Positions 37,606 to 52,600 of a DNA stretch of 64,000 bases are shown here, one piece after another. Both the position numbers and the translations under genes were made by a program. How positions within the stretch are numbered: position 1 is the stretch's first letter; every line of letters begins with the position of its first letter. The stretch spans positions 5,518,001-5,582,000 of the forward strand of contig NC_065890.1 of the NCBI RefSeq assembly GCF_905147045.1. The letters are read 5' to 3'. The stretch is from Nymphalis io. Its lineage: Eukaryota; Arthropoda; Insecta; Lepidoptera; Nymphalidae. Under the pieces are notes generated by a model. That model searched no databases and was not told the origin of the DNA. It worked only from the letters and a program-made list of their open reading frames with translations.

Positions 37606-40600
37606 ATGGACGCGCTTTTGGCAGCGCTCGTCGCCCTCATGGCATTAGCCGCCGCGATGGCCGCCGTGCTGAGTACGCTCTCGAAAGCGGCAATTTTTGC
37701 GATCCTCGCAATCGCGCCTTGCGTCTATCGATACAGGAAACGAATTTATGTGATCGTGAAAACTTTACCAAGGGATTGCAAGTGAGTATTAAAATACTAC
37801 GCCTAAAGATTGTGACATGTGACGTTTGACGTATGTGAATAAAATACTAGAAAAAAATATTTTTGTTATTTTCTAGTAGTAGTTTCCTGAATAATTAAAT
37901 GGACGAAAACATTGTAAAAAATTAACATTTTAAATATCTCTGTAACAAAGAACCATAGTAGTTACTTTTAAATAGATAAGGTAGTTGGTTAATTTTTAAT
38001 TACGAGATAATAAGTTTTTGTTTTTCGATTGTTTATTCAAATTAGAATAGCACCTTCATTTGCCTTAGCTTAACGATAAATATATTATGCTTATGATATT
38101 TTGTCGAGGTCTTATAAGCTTAATGTAAATATTGAAAAGACATATCTACTGAAAATCTGAAAGTTGTATAACACCCGGCATATATTGTAGAGTACATAGA
38201 AATCGTGCTAAGTTTGTAGGCGCTTAATAAATAGTAATTGAGTGTTGGTTATCATTAGTGTAATTTTAACATCCTCTTACATTGTCACAGTATTTTATTT
38301 AAATATATTTGTGTGTACCGTGCTCCTACCCATAATTAGACGTAGAAACACAAGTATAACAAGAGTAAATATTTGCGTACTAGTATATTTAAATAAAACT
38401 ATGGCTGGTCGGTTGATACGCTTTTTGCATACTTATGTCTTTAATAGGTTTCGCGGTGATAAAGAAACCCTTTAATTTTTCATTCATCCGATGTCGAGTC
38501 TATATAGTTTTTAACACATAATTCTTGTTTAAATTTTATTAAGATAGATAGTTAAGTGTAATCTTTTTAGGATATTTTTTTAATCTTTCAGACCTTGGTA
38601 TTGGTCCCACATTAGCCATAAGTGTTATACATTATTATATAACAAACTACCTACACTGTCCCGTTTTATGTAATCAAAACTATAACATTAAATCCACAAT
38701 ACTGTACTTGAAATAGAATCATATGTAGTATGTAGCTACACACGCGTTTAAGGATAAAATACGACATATGTAATTAATTCATATACACACGTTATCAATT
38801 ATTAGCATATAAAAGTATTTTATATATACATTAAGTATACCAGTTACATTGATCCATATTTATTTGTTAAAATAACTTTAGTGGAAAGATTTAGTTTAAG
38901 TAAATGTTTTAAGTACGATTTTATTTAATGGTATTTGGAGTTAAGTAAATTTGTGATATTGACATGGAATTCATGTCATGTCTATCGCAGTTTCTGGGTT
39001 CCTACTTCCTATAGACTAGATATATATGGGGTTACCGTATTAAATCTCTTTTAGCCAAGGTCACCTCTTGCGACAAACAATTTCATGAAGTATCGATAAA
39101 ACAATGTAATTACAGGCACAAGGGACATAAAATCTTAGTTCCCAAGGTTGGTGGCGCATTGGCTATAAGCGATGGTTGACATTTCTTACAATGCCAATGT
39201 CTAAGGGCGTTTGGTGACCACTTACCATCAGGTGGCCCACATGCTCGTCCACCTTCCTATTCTAAATCAAAAAAAAAATCACAACAATGATGATTTATTT
39301 ATTTATAATAATAAAGATATCCTGGAATATTTTTCACACACGGCCATATGATCCCAAATTAATCTTCTACAAAGCTTGTGCTATGGAAACCAGACAACTG
39401 ATATACTACATATATTATACTATATATTATCTATAGATATATGACATATACTACTTTTCTTTTGTAAATACTAATAATTATGTAGATAATTACACCCGGA
39501 TTCAGGACAAACAGACATGTTCATGCACGCAAATGTCTGTCCTGAGTGGGAATCGAATTCACAACCTTTGGCGTGAAAGGCAAGTATCTACCAACCACGC
39601 CAACCGGTTCGTCGTTATTTCGACTTTATATATAATATATAACATAACAGGGATTGTATTCGCTATTTTTTTTTTTTTTTTCGAAATATGACCAACTTCG
39701 TTTGCCATGACTTAACTAAAAAAATATTTACTAAAAATGTCAAAATGATCGTTAATTACTAATAAATTGATTAAAAAACTGTCTATATTCTGTAAAATTG
39801 AATAAAGACCTAAAAATAGACGACTTTAAATTTTGACTTTAAATTTGAATACCAGCTGGTATATACCAATAGTTCTACTATATTATGCAAAAACAAACAG
39901 TTGATGAATATTATTAATAATAAAGAACTGGTCCACCTAACTATTTATGACATCTTTAATTTTACTTCCAATGTTCGGTGAGCAACTCACGCCTCATAAC
40001 CTACAAGCAGATAGAACACTTATAATGCTATCACTTAGTTTTGATTTTTATTACCTTTTATTTTATAATATTAATTAATAATTATTGTTGATATCATTTT
40101 ATAAATGCTAAAATTTGGATGTTTGTTCCTTTAGATAAGAACCAAGATACATTAGATCTCTAGAAAAGAACACGGAGTATTTTGTAAATTTTTAAAAAAT
40201 CTTTGATTCTTGATTAGAGTAAGATAAATGGTCATTTATTTATATATAGAATAAATAAAAGACTGTACAAATTCGGCATCCGTCTCGCTTGCGCGTAGCG
40301 ACATTTTTAAATAATATAATTACCTATTTAAAAAGGTTGTTAAGCAAATATCCGCGACACATAAATTTGAAACTACGTTGATCCACCAATCAGATCATAC
40401 TCTCGTAATACTATTTTTTATTTTGTGATATAATCACAATCGACTAGGAAAAAACAAATATTCGTGTTGTTTTTTTGTATTATATAGGTGTTTTTATTAG
40501 TAGTGATTGGAATCTATGATCGTGTTTTGTGAAATTGTCATGTCTATATAATATTACGGATGAATTTAGTTCTTTTTATTTATTTAACGCACGCATTAAC

Positions 40601-43600
40601 ATATTGCTGGCGCCAACACGGTTAAGACTTCGATCGATATTTCTTAGGTACATGTTACTCTACATTACCGTTGGCTCCGCGGCGTATTTAAAGAATAAAT
40701 TAGTTTAATGCCAAATAGCGATACGGTTTCGAAAGATGTTTTTTAAATATTAATTGTAACTCAATTTCAATTTTAATTATACACCCAACTGACAAAATTG
40801 ACTTATAAACACTTTTTTATAAGAACGGAGATTCTGTAAAATAATTATTTGGGTCATGACTTAGATGATCTTATAAAGATATGTTAAAAGTAATTTTGAT
40901 CTTAAAGATCATTCAAATTTATTACGTACTTTTATAGGCGATTATAAGAAATCCTTTAAAGTTTTTTAAAACAACAACTTTTTTATAAATGCACTTTTGC
41001 ACTTATATTTATACTTTATATATTTATGAATAAAAATAGTTTACTCATATAATATAATTATTTAGTTTGATTGAATAATCAAGCATCTCAGAAACCAATT
41101 CGTACTTAGTAGTTTGCAGTATCTAAGGATTTTATTGAACTATTGTTCTTACTAACCGAAGCGTAGCGGTTAGAGTAAAATTATATTATTTTTGTCTACT
41201 ACTATGATAGGTATGTGCAGGTTTTCTCAGGATGATTTCCTTCGCCACGAGGTACGAGATGAATTATAAACACAAGTTAAGCAACTGATAATTCAGTTGT
41301 GTATGCCTGCGATTGAACCCGCAATCACCAGTTAAGATGCACGTGTTCTAACTACTGGGGCATCTCGGCTTTTAAAAACATTACTTACATATTGATAAAT
41401 ACTAAAAAAAGTCTAATCAGACCTTACAAACCTTGTATACCATAGCTAATTATTTTCTTTCTTCGACTAGATTGCATTTTGTATGATTTTAAAAGTCATA
41501 ACAGTTAGTAAAATTGCGCTGCCTTTTTCACTAAGAATTTCACCCTCGCTTGTTGTGAAATAAAAAAAATATATATAATGTATACATATATTTGAATAAA
41601 GAAAGTTCTGTGCTTACGCTTTAGCGTTAAAATTTTAAAAGTTTAAACCTAAACGAAGGCTCACAGCGATACACATCGTTACCATTTCAAGTACCGTCCC
41701 CAGGTTTTGGGAAGGTAGGCAAAAAATTAGTATCTATAATAAAAAAGCATAATTAATACTTATAGTTTACTCATATAATATAATTATTTAGAGTTTGCAA
41801 AAATGGGGTTACTCAGCAGAAATATGTTTTGATTCGTATACAAGAAGAAAGCTAAGCTAAACTGAAAACGAAGAAAGAACGAATGAATAATTATAATTAA
41901 AAAATATATTATTTAATTTTGTCACAAATTTTAGATTTTTTAAAATAGATATTTATTTATCAATTGTATATAAAATGTAATATGAAATATTTGCAAATAA
42001 ATAGAACAGTTGCCTAAACATTCGGTAAAGATGTTATTATCAAGTAACGTAAGGTACGGAAATTTTTTTTTTTAAATGTTAACAAAAAACTCAAAATATA
42101 GATTACATATTGCATAACGAAACTTATATTATACAGTTTATAGTTTTAAAAAAAATACAAGAGTAAGACATTTGTCTTTTGTATAATGTGTACGGGTGAT
42201 TATTCGGAATTACCAAAAGTTTTCTATTACAACCTGGCTTTGTTTAATCCGTTTAAATGAATGAAACTAATTTTGTATTTACGACTTTTTGCTTTTGCCT
42301 ACTGACTTTTGTTTTGCCTTCAACACGGATTAAACTGATTGAACATTATTATTTTAGTTTAAAACTTCGGGTTAATTGCTATTTTTAATTACATTTATTT
42401 CTTTGTTAATTTGAAATCTAAATAATATATTTCAATATTGTTTTTGTTGATAGTCATTTTGGTTATAAGGTGAAATAAGAGCTTTGCGTTGAGAGCTCAG
42501 AAACGTAATCAAATTAAATTTTTGTTTAATAACTGTTTTTTTTTTAAATTTTACCTGTAATCCATATATGTCCTCCTCACTAGTTAAACTCAAATGTCAT
42601 GTGAATTCAAGGTCAAAGTTGTTTGTTTACCTTTTTTCCTATTCCCATTGCAATAGACTATAAATATGCTTCATTAGAGTATAAGCCGACTGCTGTGTAG
42701 CTTGTTGTACTAATTTATTAATTCCGTATAAAACATTTACAAAGGGCACTTAATTAATTATATATTTAATTAATTGTTAGTTTGTTGTCAAGTAACTGTA
42801 AGTGATGGAAAAGAAATAATTTTTATGCGTCAGAAATGTATACAGGCTTATATATATATTATGATTTAATATTTATTAATTTAGTCAATAATAAATCACT
42901 CGAACCACAATAATACATTTTCTATTTTATTTCACATAAAAAAAATATAAATATTTAAAAAAACACGATCATCATGTTACAACCTTAAATCATAAAATAC
43001 ATTAACCACAAAATCGATTAATTTGGTACCCGGTCAATAAGATACACATAAATAAACAAAACTATAATTTGTTTAGTGTAATTACTAAATATGATTTATT
43101 ACTTGTTGTTTTATTAGGTTTCATGACATACTTTTCTAGAAATACTTGATAAATGAATATGAAAATCGGAGAGTACCTACCTATATTATTATCAAAGAAA
43201 TGTAATTTAAAAATGGTCAGTCATTTACTGGTGGTAGGGCTTTGTGTAAGCTCGTACTTGGTATTCTTGGTCCGGTTTGAAGGGTGAGTGAACCAGTGTA
43301 ATTGCAGGCACAAGGGACATAACATCTTATTTGCCAAGGTTGGTGGCGTATTGGTGATGTAAGCGATGGTTAACATTTCTTACAATGCCAATGTCTATTG
43401 GGCGTCGGTGAACACTTACCATCAGGTGATCCATATGCTCCTCCGCCTACTTAATCTATATAAAAAAAAAATCTAATATCAATATGACCGGCCATTTATC
43501 AATGTAGGTACCAAATATTTAAATAAAGGTACTAAATAGGTACTGAATCCTGGCCCATATCTTAACGCTGGTTTGTCACTTTGTAGTCATTCTGATGCAC

Positions 43601-46600
43601 ACGACGAATTCTTAAAAGTACAAACCTGTTCCCATTATATGATGAAAATCTAAATGTAAATTTTATAATGACCTACATTTAAATACCTTTTGCAACTCTT
43701 TAAACTATAATGTAAATGTAAAGAATAAATTTATAATATAAAAATATTTCTAATACATACGTACAAACGATGTTTATTTTTTAAAGCTCATAAGAATCTA
43801 GGTAGATACGCAACACTTGCAGTGGTTATATGTAGCGAGCTAAAATTAAATTTGAACTTTGCTCATTGTGCGTGTGATTTCAGTTTTTCCTGTAGTTATC
43901 TTATAGTTAAAAAAGTTACATTTTAACTATTTCAAAAGATACCCGCTTATTATAGAAATATAATAAAAAGTTTATTATATATATAGGTTTCATAATTTAT
44001 GGTAAAAATTTTATTCATTTGGATCTGTTTGTCTCATTAAAGGTTTTTTGGGTTGTGCGTCGAACATTTTAGTGAAAACAGACGATTATTTAATTACATA
44101 TGTACTTACTGGTTGAAATCATACACCCTCCGTACTCAGTTAAAAACAAAAAAATGAATATTTCGGAGACTTATCGAACAGTTAACGTCAAAAATTTTAT
44201 AAGAAATAAAATGAATGGGCCATTTATTTTTTGTTTAGGAATTCCGTATTTCGCATTATGATAATTGCTTTAATATATAGAGAGAGCAGAGAACTCTCTG
44301 CACGGAATCGCTACTCACATTTGTCTAACTTTAATACCTACTTAACACAACTAAATTATTAAAATAAAAACCTTATATTTTGAAGAATTATAAAAATGAT
44401 ATTTCACACAGATACTCGTAGCTGCGAAGTTTGACGTCTCTTTTGTCTTATCTCCTTTATCTTGACATTTTAATACAAACAAATCTGTTATTAGGATTTC
44501 ACAATTTCATTCTTTCGCAACTTTGAAGGACTGGTAGTTCATCAGTGAAATACAATTGATTTTTTTTTATTTAGACATTTAATAAATGTTAAAATATTAG
44601 TTTTGATCATTCCAGGTAGCGAAATATTTGATTATTATCATCGGTATCTTTTATATTGTATAAGTATAAAGTATACGTCATATTTATAAGAATTATATTA
44701 TAAAATTGTCGTATATTTTTTTATAATATTTATTATAAAAGGCGACTAATTAAAATTGTATAATTCGGAAGTGACTGTGCTAACCGGTCCCTTTTTTGTG
44801 ACGGTACGATACGATCGAAATTCGTGTGACGGAGTTTTCCTTGGCATTGAGCGAGCCCGTCTGGGTACACTTATATTCATACTTATCACTTATTCTACCG
44901 CTAAACAGCGATACTTAGTATTGTTGCATTCCGGTTTGAAGGATGAGTGTGTCAGTGTAACTACAGGCACAAGGGACTTAATATAATTCTAAGGTTGGAG
45001 GCGCATTCGCGATGTAAGGAAGTGTTAATATTTCTTTACAGTGCCATTATCTATGGGCGATGGTGACCATGTACCATAAGGTGGCCCATTTGTCCGTCTA
45101 CCTATATGATAAAAAAAGGAAATATTTTACGAATCTTAGGGTACTTAACAAAGTCATTAAAAAGCTTTTAAATTGGTTATTGATCGTGCGATTACAGTTT
45201 TATAAGTTATGAAACATTTCTCAGCGTTGCAAGTACGACCAAGGCTACGTGGTCTTCATTTAATTATAGGATTACGATCGCGTCGACTTCGCTGGAACGG
45301 ACTAGCGCCGCAGTGCCGTTTGATCGTAGCCTAAACAGAATATTTCATTGGTCGATGGTATTCATGCATTTGACTGTTAAGTTTCAAGCAGATACGTACG
45401 TTATGTCTTGGTTAAAATTTTAATTTCACCTAAATTTCTAAAACGGGATGAGTTTATTACAGTGACTATAAACGATTGAAAAATAAAATAAATAGGTATA
45501 AGATTTTTTTTTTATATTTAGACACGCGATTCATTGATACGTGTGCCGAGGTACGAATACTGCATTGAATACTATACTAAAAACGTTGAAGTACTTCACG
45601 CATTAAACCTATAGGTACTTAATACTTATTTGTACACACAACCCTACTCTATTTTTTTTTTAATTTTGAACATAAAATTCTTGTTAAAGGACATGGTGAT
45701 TATATTTTAAATATAAGAGATATATGAATATATCTATTTATAGTCGATATATTCATTAATTTATTTAAAAAAAAACATGCTTCGTAACTTATTTCGCAAT
45801 AAACGCAAATCTATTTAAAAGCGCTTTTAACCTACATTACAAATCACGGCCCATTGATAACAAAGAGTATTATATACCGTGACATTAAATTTGATTAATA
45901 GTTTGTTGTTTCAACTATATAGTCTTTTTAATATATAAAATATCCAAAGTATCAAGGCGACGGTATGACATTTTTCTCGTATGAATATTTTATTAGAAAG
46001 CAGCCGCACAGTCCGTGGAAAAGTTCAATTAATATGGATCGATTTTTCTTTACCTACTTACATATGTATGTGTATTGTTGGATAAAACGTTATATAGATG
46101 CGGGTTGTAATTCTACGTAAAAGTACAATTACATTATATTTTTTTTATTGGGTCAACATAATTAACTCTTGAAATGGTGAATAGCTTATATATAAAAAAA
46201 ATGGTTGTGGTACGTGTGGACACGTACCAAATGTGACATATATTTTGAGACTATTCGTTTAAGCTATTAGTTTAATAACTTAACCTTTTTATTTTCACAA
46301 ATAATATTTTTACGTTTTATAATAAATTAGTAATGTTTAGTTAATATTCCTCGAATAATTGTTCCATGTCAGATTTCTATGGCGGTATGCAAACGCGATG
46401 GTGCGCTCGAAGCGATGGGGGCGCAACAATTGCACCGTGGCGGAGCTGTTCACGAAGCGCGCGTTGAAAAATCCCGATGCACCATGCTTTATTATGGTCG
46501 GAGACAAAACTTGGACCTTCAAAGAGGTATTAACTCATAGTTTAACGTCTTGGATAGAAAAATTACTACCTTCCAATTTACTTTGTTAAATAAGTTGGAT

Positions 46601-49600
46601 AATAAATTGAGCAATTGTTTTCTTAAATAAAATTTCCTCTAACTTATGAAAAGAAGATCTTAAATAAGGCTTTTTTATAGTGTTGAAATGATTTACAGAT
46701 TGCGGATAACTCGAACAGAGTAGCTAGGGTGATGCAAGATCATTTAGGCTTGAAACTAGGCGATGTTGTGTGTGTATTTATGCCCAATTGCGCCGAGTAC
46801 GTGTATACCTGGCTCGGTATGGCGAAGCTCGGCGCAGTGTCTGCGCTCATCAACAATAACTTACGACACCGTCCGTTGCTCCACTGCATTCAAGTTGCTA
46901 AGGCAAAGGCGATTATCTTCTCTGATCCGTTGGCTAGTGGTGAGATTATAACTCTAACATTATTTGTATAGTATTATAAACGTTATACAACGTAACGCGA
47001 TCATTCAATATTGTATTGCTGTGATCCCGTTTTAAGGGCGAGTGAGACAGTATAGTTACAGGCACGACGGATGTAAGATAATAAAACCCATATTGATTAG
47101 TGCATTGATCATTTCGTATTAACCTTACTCGAGAACTATGTAATTATTACAAGTGGAGGTGACTATTTATATTAGATGCCTCCCACGTCACGACTGCCTT
47201 CATGGTATAAAATTATTAATGGATTAGGAAAATGAAATAATCAAATTAAATAGATATCAGAAAATTTAAACAATATTTAATTTAATTAAAAGTTTAAAAA
47301 ATATTAATATAAATAATAAATGTCAGTTTAATGGAAAGCATATTAGATTGAACATTAGATACCTACTCACTTAGAGTGAATTTATTATGATCGGCGGTTG
47401 GTAGACTAGACTTGGTTATTGATTTCTACGTGTTTTCCAACCCACGGTCGCTTAACCTATAAACAGTTTTTTATTTATAATGATACAAATGAATACAGGC
47501 TTATAGCGTGTTTAAGCTAGATCTAATTACCACTACAATTCTCGCGTAGGTATGTAATATTGAAATAATTGCAAGCAATTGCTCTGAAAAAATTGTTTTA
47601 TTTTTTACTTAATGTGTATTGAAAATCTAACATGATGCAGTCACCATAGTTTCTTTTATTCTTATAGGTTCGTTTATTACGGAAATTATTAAACTATCAT
47701 TCGATTTCCGTTATTTCATTTATTAGGAGTCGCCCTGTATGTTATGACATTACACATTTGTCAGACTTACCTGGCCGCCTGTCTGACGCCGACCTTGGAA
47801 ATATTGTATATACCTACTGATTGGATATACTTGGATATACTGCTGGTAGATTTATTTTCCACAACAATATGGTTGGTTGGAGCACTTAGATATGTCACAT
47901 ACTATTGTTAAATGCGCTTAATCGGCTTAAACTATCCACGGGTTGTGATAGTTCAATTATTATATCCTACGCAAAACAATTATTTATTATTGAAATATAC
48001 TTTTTCCTATCTAGCAATCGCAGAATTAGGGGATCAGCTTCCACCGGAGCTGAAGCTTTTCCAGCTGTACGGGGATTGTGCGCCTGGAGTCATTGACCTA
48101 CGCGCCGAAATGTACAAACATCCACCAGAATACCCGATAGTGACGGAAAAACCGCAGTATAAAGACACTCTTCTGTACATATACACGTCCGGAACTACCG
48201 GGATGCCTAAAGCTGCCGTGTTACCAAATTCAAAGTAAGTGTGAGACAAAAGTTTTTATTATCTTTAAATATATTCATTTCTAATGTTTGTATAATACAG
48301 ACTTAGTTTTTGTCGAAAGATGAGGAGATGTAATGTTATCTCTTTTTTGTGGTGGTAAGGCTTAGTGCAAACCTGTACCAAAATCCTCGATTGGATCCAA
48401 TACGGTTAAACTAAAGATAACCTAAAGATTTGTAATGTTTAATAATATTAATATTCGGAGGCAGAATGAGACCACTTACTATTTAGTCATTTAATCAGTT
48501 AGATAACATTTTAGCTAGCTTAACATTCGCCCTATAATATCAATAATATCAAAGTATTGTATATACTGATTATTATATTTAGATAAATTTATTATATACT
48601 TAGGTGTACTACAATAACAAAAAGAATAAAATACAATACAGTAACAAAAAGAATAAAATACTTTTAGTAAAAGATCTGATTTGCCCAGGTACTTGTTAAT
48701 AGTGGTGGCAACGGTACACATGCTCGGGCTCCGCTCGTCGGACCGCATGTACAACCCGCTGCCGCTGTACCACACGGCGGGCGGGCTGGTGGGCACGGGC
48801 GCCGCGCTGGTGGACGGCATCCCCTCCGTGCTGCGCAACAAGTTCTCCGTCACCAACTACTGGACTGACTGCATCAAGTATGACTGCACGGTGAGTCCTA
48901 GCTATCACACGAATCTCCAAACCAATGGCGGTCACGTGTTCGCTTTGGTTGTTTAAGTTAATTTGTTCAATAAACAATCGATCCATAATCAGATATTGCA
49001 TGAACTAAATGACACGAATGGTTAATATTCTCATTGTTTGTTCCTAGTAGCATAGGTTCCACTTGATTTGGTTTTGTAATCTTTATAAAGCTGAATGAAT
49101 ATATTATGGATTTCGGTGCATTTTAAATGTTTTTACAAACACCATTGATACCATTGAAAAATGTATCACAGAACAAAAATTTCTTCCATTGTTATGTTAC
49201 CAAATCAAATCTTTGTTAATATATATTTATATTTTATTTTACAACACCATTTCATTTAAAATTACTTATATGCACTTTAATTTCAATTCGCAAAGTTCCG
49301 ATAACAATATTGCCGACATTCAAAATGTCATCTTTTCACGAATACAGGTTAATTAGATAAGCGAATGTTGTCACGGAAATTGAAGGTTAAAGTTGTTTAT
49401 TTATCTTCGCGTCTGCTTTGGAATCGGCTACAGTTTTCTTTGTACATTAATTTCTTCAAATGTGTTTAGTATTGTAAGTGTATGTAAAGTGTATACATAA
49501 TATATGGCACTTGCACTGATGGTAGAGCTTTGTATTTACAGTGTAATTACAGGCACAAGGGACATAACATCTTAGTTCCCAAGGTTGGTGGCGCATTGGT

Positions 49601-52600
49601 GATGTAAGCGATGGTTAACATTTCTTACAATGCCAATGTCTATGGGTGTTGGTGGACACTTACCATCAGGTGGCCCATATGCTCGTCCAACTTCCTATTC
49701 TATAAAAAATTTGGCGGGTGCGCGGTGGTCAGGTGGCGCAGTACATCGGCGAGATGTGCCGCTACCTGGTGTCGGCGCCCGCCCGCGACACGGACACGCA
49801 GCACCGCGTGCGCATCCTGGTGGGGAACGGCATGCGGCCCGCCATCTGGCAGCAGGTCGTCGATAGGTAAGCGAAGCAGCGAATGTTGTCATACCTCACT
49901 ACCAAATTAAAGCTTTAAAAACATTTGCAATAGTATTTTTTAATAATATTAATTAACTTATACGGATTGCGACGTCTGCGAATTAGAAGTTTGCGTTATG
50001 ATTTTGGAAGCTGATGTAGTGTTCTAAAATATATCGAAAATATATAATAATATGATAGGATTAGTTCTTAACATTACTAATATTCTACATTATTAATTAC
50101 GTTTAAAAATAAACAAATAATATTGATCCCAATACAAACTAGCCAATAAACTAACGAGGCAATCGATATGATAAACTCACCGTTGAACTCATCGTTTGAA
50201 CTCTTCATCATCACCAGCATCCTTTAAATGTGTATAACAGCTTTATGTGTGTTATTCTATTATAATCTTATGTTTAGGTTCAAGGTGCCGCAGATAAATG
50301 AAATATACGGAGCGACGGAGGGGAACGCCAATATTAGTAAGTGCACTATTTATTATCTCGAGTATTTGATTGTATTGTTTGATTTAGCACAAAATAAACA
50401 CATTCTATATTTGTTTAATAATAAATATTGCAGCAATCCTTATAATGAATAACTTTTTATTTATTATGACAATTTATATTTTTATACGACCAGTTATTAT
50501 GAATAAAATCATTTATGAATATGATGATCAACTAATATAGAAAACTAAGAATTTTTGAAGAGCATGCTTTAAATGTGTTATTTTAATTAAAAAAGTTAAC
50601 GAAAATGAAAAAAAAAACTGTGCCTAATCTTTAATTATATTAAAAATGCAAAAGTGAGTTTTTTTATTTGTTTCTTTCTCATGTCTTAACTAATTAATTG
50701 TACATCATTAAATTTTGCTTACTTCACGTCAAAGGTACAAAATCGACATTGGTTAACTAACACTAAAATGATTTTAATATAATATATATCATTTACAATA
50801 GAATCATGACTACCGACCCCCTATCTGTTTGCTATACTCGTACTTACTAATCAAAATTGTATCATTACGAAATTCGGATCTTTGATTTGTAAAACTAAAA
50901 GATAAGTATTTTCTAAACGCGTCTAATAAAACTTTACGCAAAACGTTTTATAAATAGCCACTCAATTAAACTATACATTGTCTAATGTTGTAAAACAAAT
51001 GTAACAAACGAGAAGTTAATTTTAAATGTCAACGACATTAAAATAGTTGGCAATTAATTACATCTAATAATAGATTGCATCAGAGTCGTCTGTAAACTGC
51101 ACTATCCTATACTACGTGTAATTATTGTGTATAATGACAGCTTCGTTATTACAATGGAATATAATAGATATTAAAATCTTATACAATGCACAGACAGATA
51201 ATTACGATAGTAAACAAAACTAACTTATGTTTCACTTTCGTTTAAAAATTGAAATAAGTCGTAACAAAGTAGAGATACTGTAGTGTTTCTAGAAGGAACA
51301 AATTTGAGCTTGTTCAAGTATTTCATTTACATTGAAAAGAAATTAAATATTAATTAATTTGAGGGGCTAAATTAATAAGTTTAAAAACTTATGTTATAAT
51401 TAAATGAACGAAGAAAGAAAAAAAAAATACAATTCTGAAATATGTAGTTCAGAATTTTGACGCACTTAAGCAAGAGTATTTTATTTAAATAAACATACGA
51501 AAAAAACGATTTTTCTTTGCTCATAGTTGACTATGAATTTTTAGACCCGATATCATCTTTTATTCTCAAGATAAATAACAGAGTCGTAAGTTAAATTCCA
51601 GAACACGTCGAATAATTTAAAGTAAATGTGAGATGTTTTTATCGTGATTACGAATACGTTGTTGTACTTTGTCCTTAAAAAGATAACTAAGATAATTAAC
51701 CTTTAAATTTAAACTTAGTAGATAAATAATATTCCTCGGCGTTTGTTAACTGAGGTACCTACTTATTTATTACGTTATATCTAATACGATGTAATTAATA
51801 CACTTTATTGTAATGAAGTTGTCGATATCATAAATAAGTTAATATTAAGTTTGCAAAGCTCGTAGATTTATAGGTCGCGGGTAAATGTGCAAGTCGCTGG
51901 TTCGTGAACCAATGGACTACTCTCGCCTGTCAACTCTCTCCACTCTTATTCTCTCACTGACTCTCGTACCCACTCCTAGCACTAGCATTACGCCTAGTTG
52001 GAGTAAAAAAAATTAAGTAGTCCTTGAAAACTGACAATGCAACTATTTTGTTTTGTATGTGGTTCATTAATTATAAAATTATTTAAATTCCGGTAACCGT
52101 AGGTAAAATATTATTATTATTATTACATACCATTATATATTAAATAGTAAACACCTAACAAAAGTTACAGAGTTTATTGTAAATGATTAAATAAAGGTGA
52201 CCTGTATAATAATTATTTTTATTCAATAATAAAACAGTATAAATTATTTACGTATTTCATGTTTTTAATAATATAAATTAAAGGTATAATAGACATGGAC
52301 CGTTCATTGATGGTATCTTAGTGATTTATAATTTTTCATAATAATAATGTCTGTCGTTTTTAACTTCGTAGTTAACGTGGACAACACTGTCGGCGCGGTA
52401 GGTTTCCTTCCCAAGCTGGTGCCGACGATCCTGCACCCGATCGCGCTTGTCCGCACAGACGACTCCGGCGAACTCGTGCGCGGACCAGACGGGTTCTGCA
52501 TTCGTTGTCTACCCAGTAAGTGTTTCAAGTTTTCGTTTATCTGTTGTGTACAACTTCATTTTAAGCTACACTGCAACGCAATTTATTAATCAAGAGAATG

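Larger units (their letters stand above)
37782..46372. other. Large first intron of FATP gene 3 (8.6 kb)
   Basis: Mostly AT-rich. Holds SINEs of families A, B and D and a small GC-richer patch at about 45245-45330. A 77-codon open frame at 38242-38475 is hydrophobic but has no family I know and is probably chance. First introns of this size often carry enhancers; none can be shown here. Confidence 0.6.

Noticed and set aside
38242..38475. 77-codon hydrophobic open frame in gene 3 intron 1
   Set aside because: No family resemblance and no splice or start context; AT-rich DNA easily yields hydrophobic frames.
42040..43200. AT-rich stretch as a possible origin or matrix attachment region
   Set aside because: No motif beyond base composition; the same composition is found across the window.
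49733..50336. Gene 3 read as a pseudogene because exon boundaries disagree with genes 1 and 2
   Set aside because: With the shifted introns the frame stays open through all 12 exons and every catalytic motif is kept.
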